A stretch of DNA of 64,000 nt, from contig NZ_PIZU01000001.1 in assembly GCF_002838065.1 (NCBI RefSeq), positions 1 to 64,000 of the forward strand, given 5' to 3'. Source of the DNA: Mycobacterium hubeiense (GTDB lineage Bacteria > Actinomycetota > Actinomycetes > Mycobacteriales > Mycobacteriaceae). Numbering within the stretch: position 1 is the stretch's first letter; every line of letters begins with the position of its first letter. The translations under genes and the position numbers were made by a program. The notes under the pieces are model-generated. The model had not been told where the DNA came from. It did not search any database and saw only the letters and a list, made by a program, of their open reading frames with translations. Shown in pieces: positions 39,918 to 49,326 of the stretch.

Positions 39918-42900
39918 GACGTTGCGGCCCTTCGTGTTCTGCGCGTGGGCTCGGGACGCCACGCGGTCAGGTCGGTGACGGTGAGGTGGTGTTCGGCCAG
40001 CCGGGCGGTCAGCTCGTCGTCGATGGTGTCGGCCACCGACTCGCCGTACTCGGGGTCGATCTCGTTGTGCCACTGCCGAACCCACGGCAAAAGCTCATGC
40101 AGCCCGGCCAGCAGCGGTATCAGCCGCGGGGTGTCCCAGCCGTCCTCGATGCGCTGGCTGATCAGCGCGGCCAACGCCAGCGCCTGGTCCGCGTGGTCCC
40201 AGCCAGCCCAGCCGAGCAGTTCGGTGGTGTCCGATTCGCGGCCCGCGTTCGGGTAGCTGATGAAGCGCTCCTTGGGCACGTCGAGCTTGCCGCGGTGCGA
40301 CCAGTACGAGGGCTTGGCGAAATCGGCGCTGGTGTACTTCGGCGGCACCGGGATGGGGGCGTCGATTTTCTCGCCGGCGTCTTCGCGGCGCTGCAGTGCC
40401 CAGGTGTGCTCCCAGGCGGCGCGCTTGTCCAGCCCGGACGGTTTGTAGCGGTAGGCGGCCAGGAACGGAACGGCCTCGTCGGCAAGCAGTTTCGCCAGTG
40501 CGGCTCCGGTGGGGACGTTCTGGTCGCCGGCCCACAGCCGCAGCACGCGGCGGAACTCCTCGTTGCGGTCGACGATGTCGGCAAGCTGCGCCACCGACAG
40601 CACGGTGGGCCGGCCCTCGCGGTCGTACCACAGTGCGCGGTTCTCGACCCGGTCCAGCAGCCAGTCCTTGAGTGCGGATTGAACTTGCTTGTCCCATGGC
40701 TCCATCGCCCAGCGACGCTTGTATTCCGGGCGCTCCAGGAGGCGGATGTGAGGGTTTGAGTCGATGGCATCCAAGCGGCGCTGCAACAGGTCGCGGTAGT
40801 CGGCGGGTAGATGGCCGGGAATCTCGGTGAGCGGCGTCGACCCGTGTCGTTTGAACCAGGCGGTCTCCTCACCGTCTCTCATGCGCCGCGCCAAGGCGAT
40901 CTCGAAAGCCCGTTCCCCGAGCGCGATTTCGGGGACGTCGCCCGCGTAGGTGAGGTCCTCGTCGATCAGCCCGTAAATGCGGTAGTACTCCCAGTCGAGC
41001 TCTTCCTGGTGGGCGATCATAAGCCCGCGAAGTCGGTCGTACTCGGAGCGCGCCGCTGCGAGCACAGCATGGGTGGGCGTTTGTCGGGCCGCCAACGCCG
41101 CCGGTGTCTGCTGTTGTTGGGTCTGTGCAAGATCATCGAGCAGTTTGGCGCGATCGAGCGGTGTGGCGGCAGGCAGCGGGAAGTCTTTGAGTGTGGTGCC
41201 GGTGAACTCGTACCGTGGCTCCCAGTCCTCGTCGCCGATCCCTCCGCCGATACCGCCATTGCCCTTGTTATGGCTGTTCTGTTTGAGCCAGAAGCACGCC
41301 ACCGACGAATTAAGGACACCCAGCAGCCGCACGTGATCCTCGACCGTCGCGCCCGCGGGCAGCTTGATCACCGGAGCATGGGAAGTAAATACGCAATGCC
41401 CGCGGTCGAGGATGTAATGATTATGAGTGGCGACGTTGCTAAAAGCGATAGACGTCTCAGTCGAATAGGCGCTCGATGTGTGCTGCATGTACTCCCACCA
41501 ACGCAATCCGGCATCTTCCATAATTCCTTGGAATGTCCGTCGTTCGCGCAGTTGGGTTCGCAGGGGCCAGAGCTCCTGTGGAGGAAAATCGGTGCGTAAC
41601 TCGTCAGAGCCAAAGATGTATGGGTAGAGAATGCGATGATTCCGACTGCCAATCCAATCCCGAATTTCCTCTCCTAACAGGACCGGGAGACAATGATGGT
41701 CGTTCTTCCAGCGCGGCAAGTTCGCTCGGCGAATAAAGGCTTCATCAGATCCTGCACGGATCGCCCTACCGATTGGTGGCGAGATGCGCTGGTTGAGAGT
41801 CGATGCGCACCCCGACTCTATAGCCGATCTGAGGCGGACAGCGCCGCCCCCTGTCAGTGTCCAGGGGTGTTCGGCCAGAAGCGATCGACTCAAGTCCTCA
41901 ACCGTTATGTACTCGTCTTCGTAGTCCACTCGATCCAGGTGAGTGACAATGCTTGTCCACACGAGTCCGAGAGCGGGTTCGTCCGGCCGGCCCGGCTCGC
42001 CACGAATTCCCAGGACCGAACGCACAGTGCTGCTAGTCGCCGGCTGGTTCCGGCCGACGATGATCACCGTGGGCGTGCCGTGGCCGGGAATATATGCGCC
42101 TGAAGTATCGATCACACAACGGAGATCTAGACGTCGAAGGAATTGTTCTACAAGAGGCTTCCCAAACCCGCGCTTCATGAACGAGTTTGATGTGATCTGA
42201 CCGACCCAGCCGGCGGGACGTTGCTGTCCGGATTGCCGACTCAGCGAAAAGAACAATTGCATAAACGGAACTGTTAGCGCGTATGTGCGGCTCAAGTGGC
42301 TGTAGAGCTGCCGGTATGTCGTGTTGAGCGCCGCGTCTTTCACCGTGATGTACGGCGGGTTGCCGACCACAACGTCGTGCTCGCGTTGCAGTATTTCCTT
42401 CAGTGCATCGGCGTTCTCGGTCGAATCGGCACGAATTACCTTACCGGCCAACAGATCTTCTGGAAGCAACTGCTGCTTGGCGCCCCACAGCAGGCTGTCC
42501 CCGGCGGCCAGGTGCGGCGTGTAACGGATCTGCTCCTCGATGCTTCTATCCCCCGCCGCGTGGAGCGCCGCTACCAGCAGCCGGAACCGCGCGATCGCCA
42601 CCGCGAACGGGTTGATGTCGACGCCGTACACCCCGTCGAGCGCCTTCTCGACGAGTTCGCGTGCGCCGCGGCCGGGCGCGTGGCGCTGCCAGCGGTCGTG
42701 CAGGCGCCGGAACGCGCCGAGCAGGAAATGCCCCGACCCACAGGTCGGGTCGATGACCGTGAACCCTTCCAGCGGCCGGTCGGCCAGCGCCGGTTCCATC
42801 GTCTGATCGAGGATGAATTCCTCGACGAACTCCGGGGTCTGCAGCAGTGCGTAGGTCTTCTTCGCGTGCTCGGACAGGTCCTGGTACACGTCGCCGAGGA

Positions 42901-43459
42901 ACCGGGTGTCCACGCCAACGAAGGGATACAGCGGCTCACCCGTCGCGCTCTGCTGCCACCAGAACTCCAGCAGCGTCCGTGCTGCGTCACCGGATGGTGC
43001 GACCAAGTGCAGCGGTGAATATTTGTCTACCAATCCTTTTGTCGCAGTGAACTTCCCGAAGTGCGCGATGGTCTGCTGCAGCCATTCGCGGTCGGTGTGC
43101 TCGGGATGCTGCTGGAAGTAGGAGCGTCGCGCATCCAGCGCGTGGCCCCGTTCGTCACTGGTGGCACCAGCGATCCAGCGGGGCGTCACCAGAGCGTTGT
43201 CCTCGCAGTAGCGCGCGAACACCGTCAGCAGCACCCACGCCACCGCGGCCTGGGTCACCCGGTCGTCGCGCCATTGCTGCCACGACGACGCCGTCCGCTG
43301 CGCTGCGAACGCCGCTTCGTAGTCCCGTTTCCACGACTCGTACACGCCCGGCTGGCGCAGGTCGTGATCGTCGCTGTCGACCCGCGCCCGCAGGTCGGCT
43401 TCAAGCTCCGACACCTGGCGGCGCAGCGCGGCCACCAGATCCGCTGTGGCCCAGCTCAT
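39914..43459 (-). CDS. pglX: PglX, BREX type 2 adenine-specific DNA methyltransferase
   Basis: A 1181-residue N6-adenine methyltransferase. The SAM motif DPTCGSGHF lies at residues 237-245 and the catalytic NPPY at 367-370. In BREX it marks host DNA at a non-palindromic site; in the Streptomyces Pgl system phage DNA may also be modified in the first cycle. The stretch of about 41350-42480 (residues about 325-700), where target recognition should lie, is near 53% GC, against about 67% in the rest, a sign of a swapped specificity domain. The ATG has an excellent TTGAGGAGC about 8 bases upstream, so pglX can be translated on its own although a 60-base gap separates it from the PLD gene. Confidence 0.95.
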   Translation of the reverse strand: MSWATADLVAALRRQVSELEADLRARVDSDDHDLRQPGVYESWKRDYEAAFAAQRTASSWQQWRDDRVTQAAVAWVLLTVFARYCEDNALVTPRWIAGATSDERGHALDARRSYFQQHPEHTDREWLQQTIAHFGKFTATKGLVDKYSPLHLVAPSGDAARTLLEFWWQQSATGEPLYPFVGVDTRFLGDVYQDLSEHAKKTYALLQTPEFVEEFILDQTMEPALADRPLEGFTVIDPTCGSGHFLLGAFRRLHDRWQRHAPGRGARELVEKALDGVYGVDINPFAVAIARFRLLVAALHAAGDRSIEEQIRYTPHLAAGDSLLWGAKQQLLPEDLLAGKVIRADSTENADALKEILQREHDVVVGNPPYITVKDAALNTTYRQLYSHLSRTYALTVPFMQLFFSLSRQSGQQRPAGWVGQITSNSFMKRGFGKPLVEQFLRRLDLRCVIDTSGAYIPGHGTPTVIIVGRNQPATSSTVRSVLGIRGEPGRPDEPALGLVWTSIVTHLDRVDYEDEYITVEDLSRSLLAEHPWTLTGGGAVRLRSAIESGCASTLNQRISPPIGRAIRAGSDEAFIRRANLPRWKNDHHCLPVLLGEEIRDWIGSRNHRILYPYIFGSDELRTDFPPQELWPLRTQLRERRTFQGIMEDAGLRWWEYMQHTSSAYSTETSIAFSNVATHNHYILDRGHCVFTSHAPVIKLPAGATVEDHVRLLGVLNSSVACFWLKQNSHNKGNGGIGGGIGDEDWEPRYEFTGTTLKDFPLPAATPLDRAKLLDDLAQTQQQQTPAALAARQTPTHAVLAAARSEYDRLRGLMIAHQEELDWEYYRIYGLIDEDLTYAGDVPEIALGERAFEIALARRMRDGEETAWFKRHGSTPLTEIPGHLPADYRDLLQRRLDAIDSNPHIRLLERPEYKRRWAMEPWDKQVQSALKDWLLDRVENRALWYDREGRPTVLSVAQLADIVDRNEEFRRVLRLWAGDQNVPTGAALAKLLADEAVPFLAAYRYKPSGLDKRAAWEHTWALQRREDAGEKIDAPIPVPPKYTSADFAKPSYWSHRGKLDVPKERFISYPNAGRESDTTELLGWAGWDHADQALALAALISQRIEDGWDTPRLIPLLAGLHELLPWVRQWHNEIDPEYGESVADTIDDELTARLAEHHLTVTDLTAWRPEPTRRTRRAATS

Positions 43460-43519
43460 TTTCGGTGCTCCTCAATCGTTACCGGCGAGAGCCGTGCGTG
43501 ACATTGGTCGGCCAGCATG

Positions 43520-44854
43520 TCACTCACGCTTTTGATCCTCGATTAGGGCCAGATAACGTTCATACTGTTCCTGAACTTTGCCGGGTATCCGAACTAGTGT
43601 GCCCTCCTCCATGCGGTACGTCCGGTCTGGATCGCCTCGGAACGACAGCCAGTTGAAGCTTGTACTGACCCATTGATCATCGAAGATAAGAATCTTGGCG
43701 TGTGTGTTGGTAACGCGCACGAAGGTGAAGTTCTCGAATCTCTGTGCCAAATTGCGCAGTCGTCTAAGGGCTGATTCATCAGACCCTTCGTCGCTATCTC
43801 CAATTCCGTAAGCGATTGTGACCTGTACCTTCGCTCGAAGTCGCTTCTCCAGCTTTGAGATGAAATCCGTAGTTACGACAGCCTTCTTAATCCAAGGCGA
43901 GATGATCAGCAGCCGCTGGTGCGCGGTTTCCAGGGCCTCGGCAAGGAGATCGGCGTGCTCGAAAACGCTGACGCTGGTTACCAATGCCGTGAGCCCGCCG
44001 CTTAATTCGCGCGCGGGATCGGATGGGGCTTCATCCTCCTGCAAGTCGGTAGCTCGTGCTCGTTGGCGTTCTAGCTCCTCATCGAGCACTGGCCGAGGTT
44101 CGGCTGGCCCCAACTTCAATCCGAGCCGCTCGACCGCGCCGACCCGTTCAAGCGCGAAACCGTGTTCCGTCGCAAGTTCATCATCGATGATGACTGCAAG
44201 CTCAAGCTCGCTTCTGGTCTCGTCGCCGTAGACCAACAGTTGAACCGGTAAATATCGATGTTTCGTTGCCTGTACTTTATGAATTCGGAGTACTTGAAGT
44301 GTGTCTTGGCCGCTCTTTTTGAGGAGCCGATTGAAGTCTGCAGCACTGACGTCGCCCAAGCCTATGCGCGCGTTCCGCGCCGCCGGTAGCAGCGTCAGAT
44401 CTCTTTCCTGCGCCTCTTTCTTTTCAATCAGGGCTCGTTCTGGGTAGTCACCAAGCTCCCAAGTAAGTCGGTCAAATGAGATAGGGAGCTGGCGCAATAC
44501 TGGCCGTGTTGCCGCAAGCGTCGTAGCAACGTCTGAGCCGAGCGGTGTCAACGCAAGTTGGCCCCGCGGTCCCACTCGACGGACATGACCTTCACTCAAC
44601 TGTTCTGCAGCTGCGCTGAGCACGTGCGCGGTTTCCAGTCCCAGGTATGCCGCGATCTCCTGCGGTTCGTCAACACCTTCGTTGATGAACCTCAGCGTGA
44701 ACTCCTCCGTGATGGGCAGTTCTTTGCGCTCCTGCGCTAGTAGGTCGACGCGGATCACGGTCACAGGGATCGCGGCATCCTCGACAGCGATCAACTGAAG
44801 GCCGGGTCGGGCGGCCCCGAACCGCCGCTGAAACATCTGAAATTGCCTACTCAT
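43520..44854 (-). CDS. Winged-helix protein with a phospholipase-D-like HKD nuclease motif
   Basis: A 444-residue protein. The first 45 residues are unassigned. Residues about 47-110 look like a winged helix (EEFTLRFINEGVDEPQEIAA, then HVRRVGPRGQLALTPLGSD). The C-terminal domain (residues about 290-444) is PLD-like, with RLLIISPWI and one HxKx4D motif, HAKILIFD (His385, Lys387, Asp392), followed by Ser398 and Asn401. One HKD per chain means an active dimer, as in bacterial PLD-family nucleases such as Nuc and BfiI. It overlaps the kinase-helicase gene by 8 bases, so the two are coupled. GC is lower than in the BREX core. A nuclease acting on DNA opened by the partner helicase is likely but not proven. 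Confidence 0.8.
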   Translation of the reverse strand: MSRQFQMFQRRFGAARPGLQLIAVEDAAIPVTVIRVDLLAQERKELPITEEFTLRFINEGVDEPQEIAAYLGLETAHVLSAAAEQLSEGHVRRVGPRGQLALTPLGSDVATTLAATRPVLRQLPISFDRLTWELGDYPERALIEKKEAQERDLTLLPAARNARIGLGDVSAADFNRLLKKSGQDTLQVLRIHKVQATKHRYLPVQLLVYGDETRSELELAVIIDDELATEHGFALERVGAVERLGLKLGPAEPRPVLDEELERQRARATDLQEDEAPSDPARELSGGLTALVTSVSVFEHADLLAEALETAHQRLLIISPWIKKAVVTTDFISKLEKRLRAKVQVTIAYGIGDSDEGSDESALRRLRNLAQRFENFTFVRVTNTHAKILIFDDQWVSTSFNWLSFRGDPDRTYRMEEGTLVRIPGKVQEQYERYLALIEDQKRE

Positions 44855-47800
44855 CGTCGACTCGTGTAACTAGGCAGTCTCCAGGGTGCTGCTCGATGTA
44901 TTCCAGTACCGATTTCAGAGCGCCATTCGTTCCCTTGACGAAGCCCGCGTCACCGACTATGACCAGGCCGTATCGGGCTCTTGAAAGGGCGACATTGATA
45001 CGCCGCCAATAGTCAGGGCCAAGAAATCCAAGACGTCCACGGCTGTTGCTTCGGGTAACTGAAAAGAACGCCAGGTCAGATTCCCTGCCTTGGACTGCGT
45101 CGACAGACATCACACTGGTTTCAAGATGTCGAAACGATTTGGGCGCTAAGCGCCGACGCAATTCCTCGACTTGGTTCTTGTATGGCGCCACGACCAGGAC
45201 AGTCAGCTTGCTTCCAACCGCGTTGGGTTTTACGAGACCCTTCTCTATCGCGGTGTCCAAGGTCTGCAACTGGGACACGATCGTCCGCGCCTCGACGCGA
45301 TTGACATAGCTCTGATTGCCTTGCTCTCGGCGCTTCTCGCCGAAGGCGCCGGTATCGAGCCACACCACTTCGGCACCGACGACTCTGTCGAAGCCTGCCA
45401 ATCCCTGCGTGTTGGGTGAGCGAAGCCTCCCTCCGTAGAAGCAGTTCGAGATCAAGTCACCGATAGGACGCACCATGCGGTACTGCTCTTCCAACATGAG
45501 CTGGGAATGTTCGGGCAATCGGTCCACAAGGCGTTGAAACAGTGTCTCCCTCACATCATCCGAGTTGAGTGAGTGCTCTTCCAGCAGGTCCGTTCGCCGC
45601 ATGAGCTCTTCGTCCGTCGGTGGCAATTGTCTTGTGTCCCCTACCAAGATCCATCGTTTCGAACGCGCTATCGGGACCAGTGCCTCGGTAAGCGTCGCCT
45701 TTGAAGCTTCGTCGATGACGCACAGATCAAACTCGAGTTGCCCGACTGCTCTGTTCCGCAGGAAGCCTGTGCAGGTGCCGGCGACAACAGATGTGCCTGC
45801 GAGAAAAATGGCGGCCAAACTGTCTTCCGCACTTATCCGTTCGAGCCACTGGGCCTGTAGTTCCAAGCGACCCACTAGCCTTCGGGCCTCAACATCCTCG
45901 CCTAGCAGAAGCTCGATCGCATTGCGCGCCTCCGAACTGGTGATCACGGCAGGGATCGTCAGATCGCCCGCCAGGAGTTCTTGCGCCGCGCGGGCTAGTT
46001 CTGCGCGTCGATCAGAGAGATGGTCGAATCGAGCTTGAAGGCGTTCAGCGGGATTCGCTTCTTCGATTGCGGTGGCCAGATCTGAAGGCTCGGACATCGT
46101 TGCTGGCGTCTTGGCGATCTGGTTCTCGACTGATTCCAGCTCTGCCGCGACCGTCGCCAGTTGCTCCAAGGCAAGCACAGCCTTCAAGTGGGCTGGGTCG
46201 ATTCCAAACTCCACCGCTTGCTTGGCAACATGAGACTCTGCCCGGCTACGAACTCCCTCAGCCCATCTTCGTATCTGCGCATCCAGTAAGAGATCTCGCA
46301 CACCAGGCTGCACGACCGAATCGTCGGCGCCCGCTAGCCGCACCAACCGAGTGACGCCAGCATCACGGAGGCGCTCGACTGCGTGGTCAACCGCAACATG
46401 TGTTTGCGAGGCAATCAAGACGCGTGCGTTCGGCTGGCGCCTGAGAACCTGTTTCACGGTTTCAGTGATAAATCGCGTTTTGCCTGTTCCCGGCGGCCCC
46501 TGGATAACAAGCAGATCAGATCCACCGACTGCTTTCTCGACTGCCAAGCGCTTTTGTGGATCAAGCTCCTCAAACCAATCGTCCAGTCGTATTTCGTCTG
46601 GCTCGGCATTTATTTCCGGGTTGACGAGCAAGCCGCGGAGATCCTGTCGTGGAGTCGTACCGTTCTTTACGGCCAGAGCCGCATCCCGTTGCCGGTTAAG
46701 CGATATCGATGACGGCGCGTCGTATGGCACGAGAGTTGCAGTTGGGGGCAGCGATCCCAACGGCCTCGCCGTGAGCACGGTGATCTCGTCCCCGTCCTGA
46801 TCAATGACCTGGCCGTACCCGAACCGTCGCCCCGAGGGCCGGTCCATCACCTGCCAATCCGTACCGACGAGATCGGCCTCACAAGGCTCTGCAAGTGTGA
46901 ACATCGACCTACGACCGACAACTCGAACTCGTTTGTACACCAAAGGCTGATGTTCACCGCGGGCCAGTTCCTCGCGTGCATCCAACACGCGCATCCAACG
47001 ATCGAAAAGCTCGTCGCTACGTTCGTTGGCAGAGCCTTCAGCAGCTACTGCTTTCTCTAAGTAGAACTCCTCCAAGAGTTCGAATAAGCGATGGCGTGCT
47101 TGGCCACTAGCCTGCATGTCAACAGGGTGACGATCACTCCAGCTGAAGATCTGCGGTAGTGCGAGTCCGTGCCTGCGGCTGGCTTCCAAGGATTCGAATT
47201 CAGGCGTGCTTACTGCGATTACAACGAATCCCGGCTTCTCGTCGTCTCGCTTCAGCACGTACCTACGTTCCTGACCGATCAGGACAACCCGTGACTTATC
47301 TAGTTCGCCCGTTTCACGGTCCGTACCGAAATATGCGAACACTTCACCAGAGAGGTCCTTGACCATCATCGTCGCGGCCCGCGCTCTATCTGGTGGAGAC
47401 CCCGCGAGATGTTCCTGTGCACTGCGAGTCAGCTGCAGCCAGATCTGGTTGCGGGGTTGCTGACTGGCCGCGGCTCCCTTACGTACCAGCGAGTCAAGTT
47501 CAAGGGCGAGCACGCCGGCGTTGGGCGGGCGCTCCATTGGGTCAGGACTTACACATGCTTCAAGGACCTCTCGGATATCTGCCGGCACCCGAACCGATTC
47601 GAGTGCGACGCGAACATCGGAATAGTCCTTGATAGGAGTCGCGTTCATGCATTGAAGTAACACCACGCCCATACTGAAGACGTCGCGCACATAGGGCCGA
47701 ACTGCTTCGCGCTCGGGCGGTGCATACGCTCCCGAGCGGAAGTTCTGGACCGTGTAGTCGCTGTGAAGTTCGTCAGTCCGCAGTTTCGCGATGCCAAAAT

Positions 47801-48248
47801 CTGCAAGCAGCGGAGACCCTGATGAGTCAATTAAGATGTTCCCGGGCTTAATGTCACGGTGTTCGTACTGATTTAAGTGCGCGTACTCAAGCGCTGCCAG
47901 TACGGGCTTGGCAATAGTCTTGTAGAGTTCGGCCCAGTTCTGCCACGGTGGCTCCTCAAGGAGATCCTTCAGGCACCGCTCTACCCACTCGAGGACAACA
48001 AAGTGAGTCCCGGATTCGTCAGTACCAGCGTCTCGGAACTTGACGATATTCGGGTGACTCAAACTACGAAGCGCGCGAATTTCGCGGTCAAATACCTTCT
48101 GCGACAATTCATCCGATCCACTAGCGATGAACTTGACCGCCACGGAGCTACCGTCGCGATTATCGACAGCTTTGCGCACGGTCGAGAGCCCACCAGCACG
48201 ACTTCCACCGCCGACTAGCACGTAGTGCTTGCCTACAATTTCAACCAT
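44847..48248 (-). CDS. Ser/Thr protein kinase fused to an SF1 (Upf1/Dna2-like) helicase
   Basis: A 1133-residue fusion. Residues 8-255 are a Hanks-type kinase: loop GGGSRAGGLSTV, Lys39 in VAVKF, HRDIKPGN at 130-137, DFG at 150-152 and an APPE segment, so all catalytic residues are present. Residues about 260-550 are an unassigned linker with beta-rich stretches. Residues 555-1110 are an SF1 helicase with Walker A GPPGTGKT (584-591), Walker B DEAS (846-849), GDTRQLPP (870-877), EQYRM, VDAVQGRE (1049-1056) and NVALSRAR (1085-1092). It is not PglW, which is a separate gene here. Base composition is near 56% GC, clearly below the BREX genes. It is followed by the overlapping PLD gene. A phosphorylation-controlled helicase-nuclease pair is the natural reading. 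Confidence 0.88.
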   Translation of the reverse strand: MVEIVGKHYVLVGGGSRAGGLSTVRKAVDNRDGSSVAVKFIASGSDELSQKVFDREIRALRSLSHPNIVKFRDAGTDESGTHFVVLEWVERCLKDLLEEPPWQNWAELYKTIAKPVLAALEYAHLNQYEHRDIKPGNILIDSSGSPLLADFGIAKLRTDELHSDYTVQNFRSGAYAPPEREAVRPYVRDVFSMGVVLLQCMNATPIKDYSDVRVALESVRVPADIREVLEACVSPDPMERPPNAGVLALELDSLVRKGAAASQQPRNQIWLQLTRSAQEHLAGSPPDRARAATMMVKDLSGEVFAYFGTDRETGELDKSRVVLIGQERRYVLKRDDEKPGFVVIAVSTPEFESLEASRRHGLALPQIFSWSDRHPVDMQASGQARHRLFELLEEFYLEKAVAAEGSANERSDELFDRWMRVLDAREELARGEHQPLVYKRVRVVGRRSMFTLAEPCEADLVGTDWQVMDRPSGRRFGYGQVIDQDGDEITVLTARPLGSLPPTATLVPYDAPSSISLNRQRDAALAVKNGTTPRQDLRGLLVNPEINAEPDEIRLDDWFEELDPQKRLAVEKAVGGSDLLVIQGPPGTGKTRFITETVKQVLRRQPNARVLIASQTHVAVDHAVERLRDAGVTRLVRLAGADDSVVQPGVRDLLLDAQIRRWAEGVRSRAESHVAKQAVEFGIDPAHLKAVLALEQLATVAAELESVENQIAKTPATMSEPSDLATAIEEANPAERLQARFDHLSDRRAELARAAQELLAGDLTIPAVITSSEARNAIELLLGEDVEARRLVGRLELQAQWLERISAEDSLAAIFLAGTSVVAGTCTGFLRNRAVGQLEFDLCVIDEASKATLTEALVPIARSKRWILVGDTRQLPPTDEELMRRTDLLEEHSLNSDDVRETLFQRLVDRLPEHSQLMLEEQYRMVRPIGDLISNCFYGGRLRSPNTQGLAGFDRVVGAEVVWLDTGAFGEKRREQGNQSYVNRVEARTIVSQLQTLDTAIEKGLVKPNAVGSKLTVLVVAPYKNQVEELRRRLAPKSFRHLETSVMSVDAVQGRESDLAFFSVTRSNSRGRLGFLGPDYWRRINVALSRARYGLVIVGDAGFVKGTNGALKSVLEYIEQHPGDCLVTRVDDE

Positions 48249-48444
48249 TCCGTATCTCAGCCCTGAACGTCGGGGTAGAGAGTATCGGGCGGGACCGACA
48301 GCGACAGAGAATGACGAGCGTCTTCATGTCGTCACGTGCGGGCGCTGTTTCACCAGTAGGCATCGGCCGCCTCTCCCCACGCCAGAAAACTCGCGAGTCC
48401 ATCGCTCCTTATATTCGGTTGCTTTCACGGCGACGTCTTTCCCC
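48249..48444. other. Intergenic gap inside the BREX operon
   Basis: 196 bases separate the toxin stop from the kinase-helicase ATG, the largest gap inside the locus. It may hold a promoter for the kinase-helicase/PLD pair, but I see no clear -10/-35 pair, hairpin or operator. A GAG sits about 10 bases before the ATG. The gap and the change in base composition here fit the junction of two inserted units. Confidence 0.4.
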
Positions 48445-48798
48445 TTACTCAGTCTCACGAGGATGCCCAGGTCCCGCGTGGCGCAGCCACAATGTGTGCT
48501 TCTCGACATCGACGACGTACCAGATCCTTCCGCCGCCGGTCACTTCGTACTGCCACTGCTCCATCTCCACCCCACCATGCGCGGCCGAGGCCAGCCGCCC
48601 CTTGAGCCGATGATGGCGCGGGGTGGACGCAGGGCTTTCCGGGCGTTTGCGCAATTCGTTCCACGCAGTCGCGGTGTTCGCGGCGGCTTGCTGGCACAGC
48701 GATTCCCATCCCTTGACCGCCTCGCTGGTCGCGAACCGCACCTCCCACTGTCCCCGCACAGCCGGCGGTGCGACGCGATCTCCCCGTTTCGGACTCAC
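48445..48798 (-). CDS. RelE/ParE-superfamily toxin
   Basis: A 117-residue protein with the fold pattern of the RelE/HigB group common in actinobacteria: WEVRFATSEAVKGWESLC, then HRLKGRLA, EQWQYEVTGGGRIWYVVD and a C-terminal VEKHTLWLRHAGPGHP. Basic and aromatic residues in the right places suggest ribosome-dependent mRNA cleavage, but the subtype is not certain. The GTG start overlaps the stop of the upstream gene by 4 bases, the usual antitoxin-first arrangement. It is located inside the BREX operon between pglW and the kinase-helicase. Confidence 0.75.
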   Translation of the reverse strand: MSPKRGDRVAPPAVRGQWEVRFATSEAVKGWESLCQQAAANTATAWNELRKRPESPASTPRHHRLKGRLASAAHGGVEMEQWQYEVTGGGRIWYVVDVEKHTLWLRHAGPGHPRETE

Positions 48799-49262
48799 TC
48801 AGGTGCCGGCACCCTTCCGTAGTCGCCGTCGCTCGGTGCGGCCAGGACCGCCGCCAACTCCGGATCGGCGAGCACCTCCGCGGTGTGTCGCCAGCTCTCG
48901 ATCACCTGCGCCACCGGCACCGGGTTGTCGATCGAATCCGCGGCCCGCATCGTCGCCACCAACTCGTCGACGAACTCGCCGACCTCCTCCTGCGACAAAA
49001 ACGCCACCCAGGGAAATGCCTCCGGCAACGCGTCGGATACCAAGTCATGCGCGCCGCGGCCATGCTGCATCATCGCCACGAACAACCGAGACGTCGCCGA
49101 TGACGCCTCGCGCTCCTGGGCGGCCCGCGAGGCCGTGATCAGCACCAGATCCTCGGCGTCGCGCCTACGCACCCGCAGGGGGCGACCCGCCGAACTGCGT
49201 AGCCACCGCTCGACAGTTGCCTTGCCTTTCAACTGCAAGTCAGAAAACGACACCTCATCCAT
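48795..49262 (-). CDS. Phd/YefM-like antitoxin with long C-terminal extension
   Basis: A 155-residue protein starting MDEVSFSDLQLKGKATVERW, with PLRVRRRDAEDLVLITASRA matching the Phd/YefM DNA-binding fold. The C-terminal 90 residues are acidic and helical and should bind the toxin. The start at ATG 49262 lies next to an AT-rich promoter-like stretch with a palindrome; an upstream start at 49343 would read into the end of pglW. The gap to the pglW stop is 64 bases. It is coupled to the toxin gene by GTGA. Confidence 0.7.
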   Translation of the reverse strand: MDEVSFSDLQLKGKATVERWLRSSAGRPLRVRRRDAEDLVLITASRAAQEREASSATSRLFVAMMQHGRGAHDLVSDALPEAFPWVAFLSQEEVGEFVDELVATMRAADSIDNPVPVAQVIESWRHTAEVLADPELAAVLAAPSDGDYGRVPAPE

Positions 49263-49273
49263 GACATTAAAAT

Positions 49274-49286
49274 TACTTCTAAAGTA
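49274..49286. promoter_or_regulatory. Palindrome before the toxin-antitoxin pair, candidate operator
   Basis: TACTT-CTA-AAGTA is a perfect inverted repeat with 5-base arms, 12 bases upstream of the antitoxin ATG and in a locally AT-rich patch in otherwise GC-rich DNA. Phd-type antitoxins repress their own promoter through such sites. The pair may therefore have its own promoter inside the BREX operon. The repeat is seen; its function is inferred. Confidence 0.45.
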
Positions 49287-49326
49287 GGCCTGTGTCGAGG
49301 TCGGGGGTGCGTGAGCGGTTGCTTCG

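Noticed and set aside
44847..48248. Reading the kinase-helicase as a second or split PglW
   Set aside because: A full PglW with NERD and two kinase-like domains is present at 49327-53508; the fusion lacks NERD and has a complete SF1 helicase.
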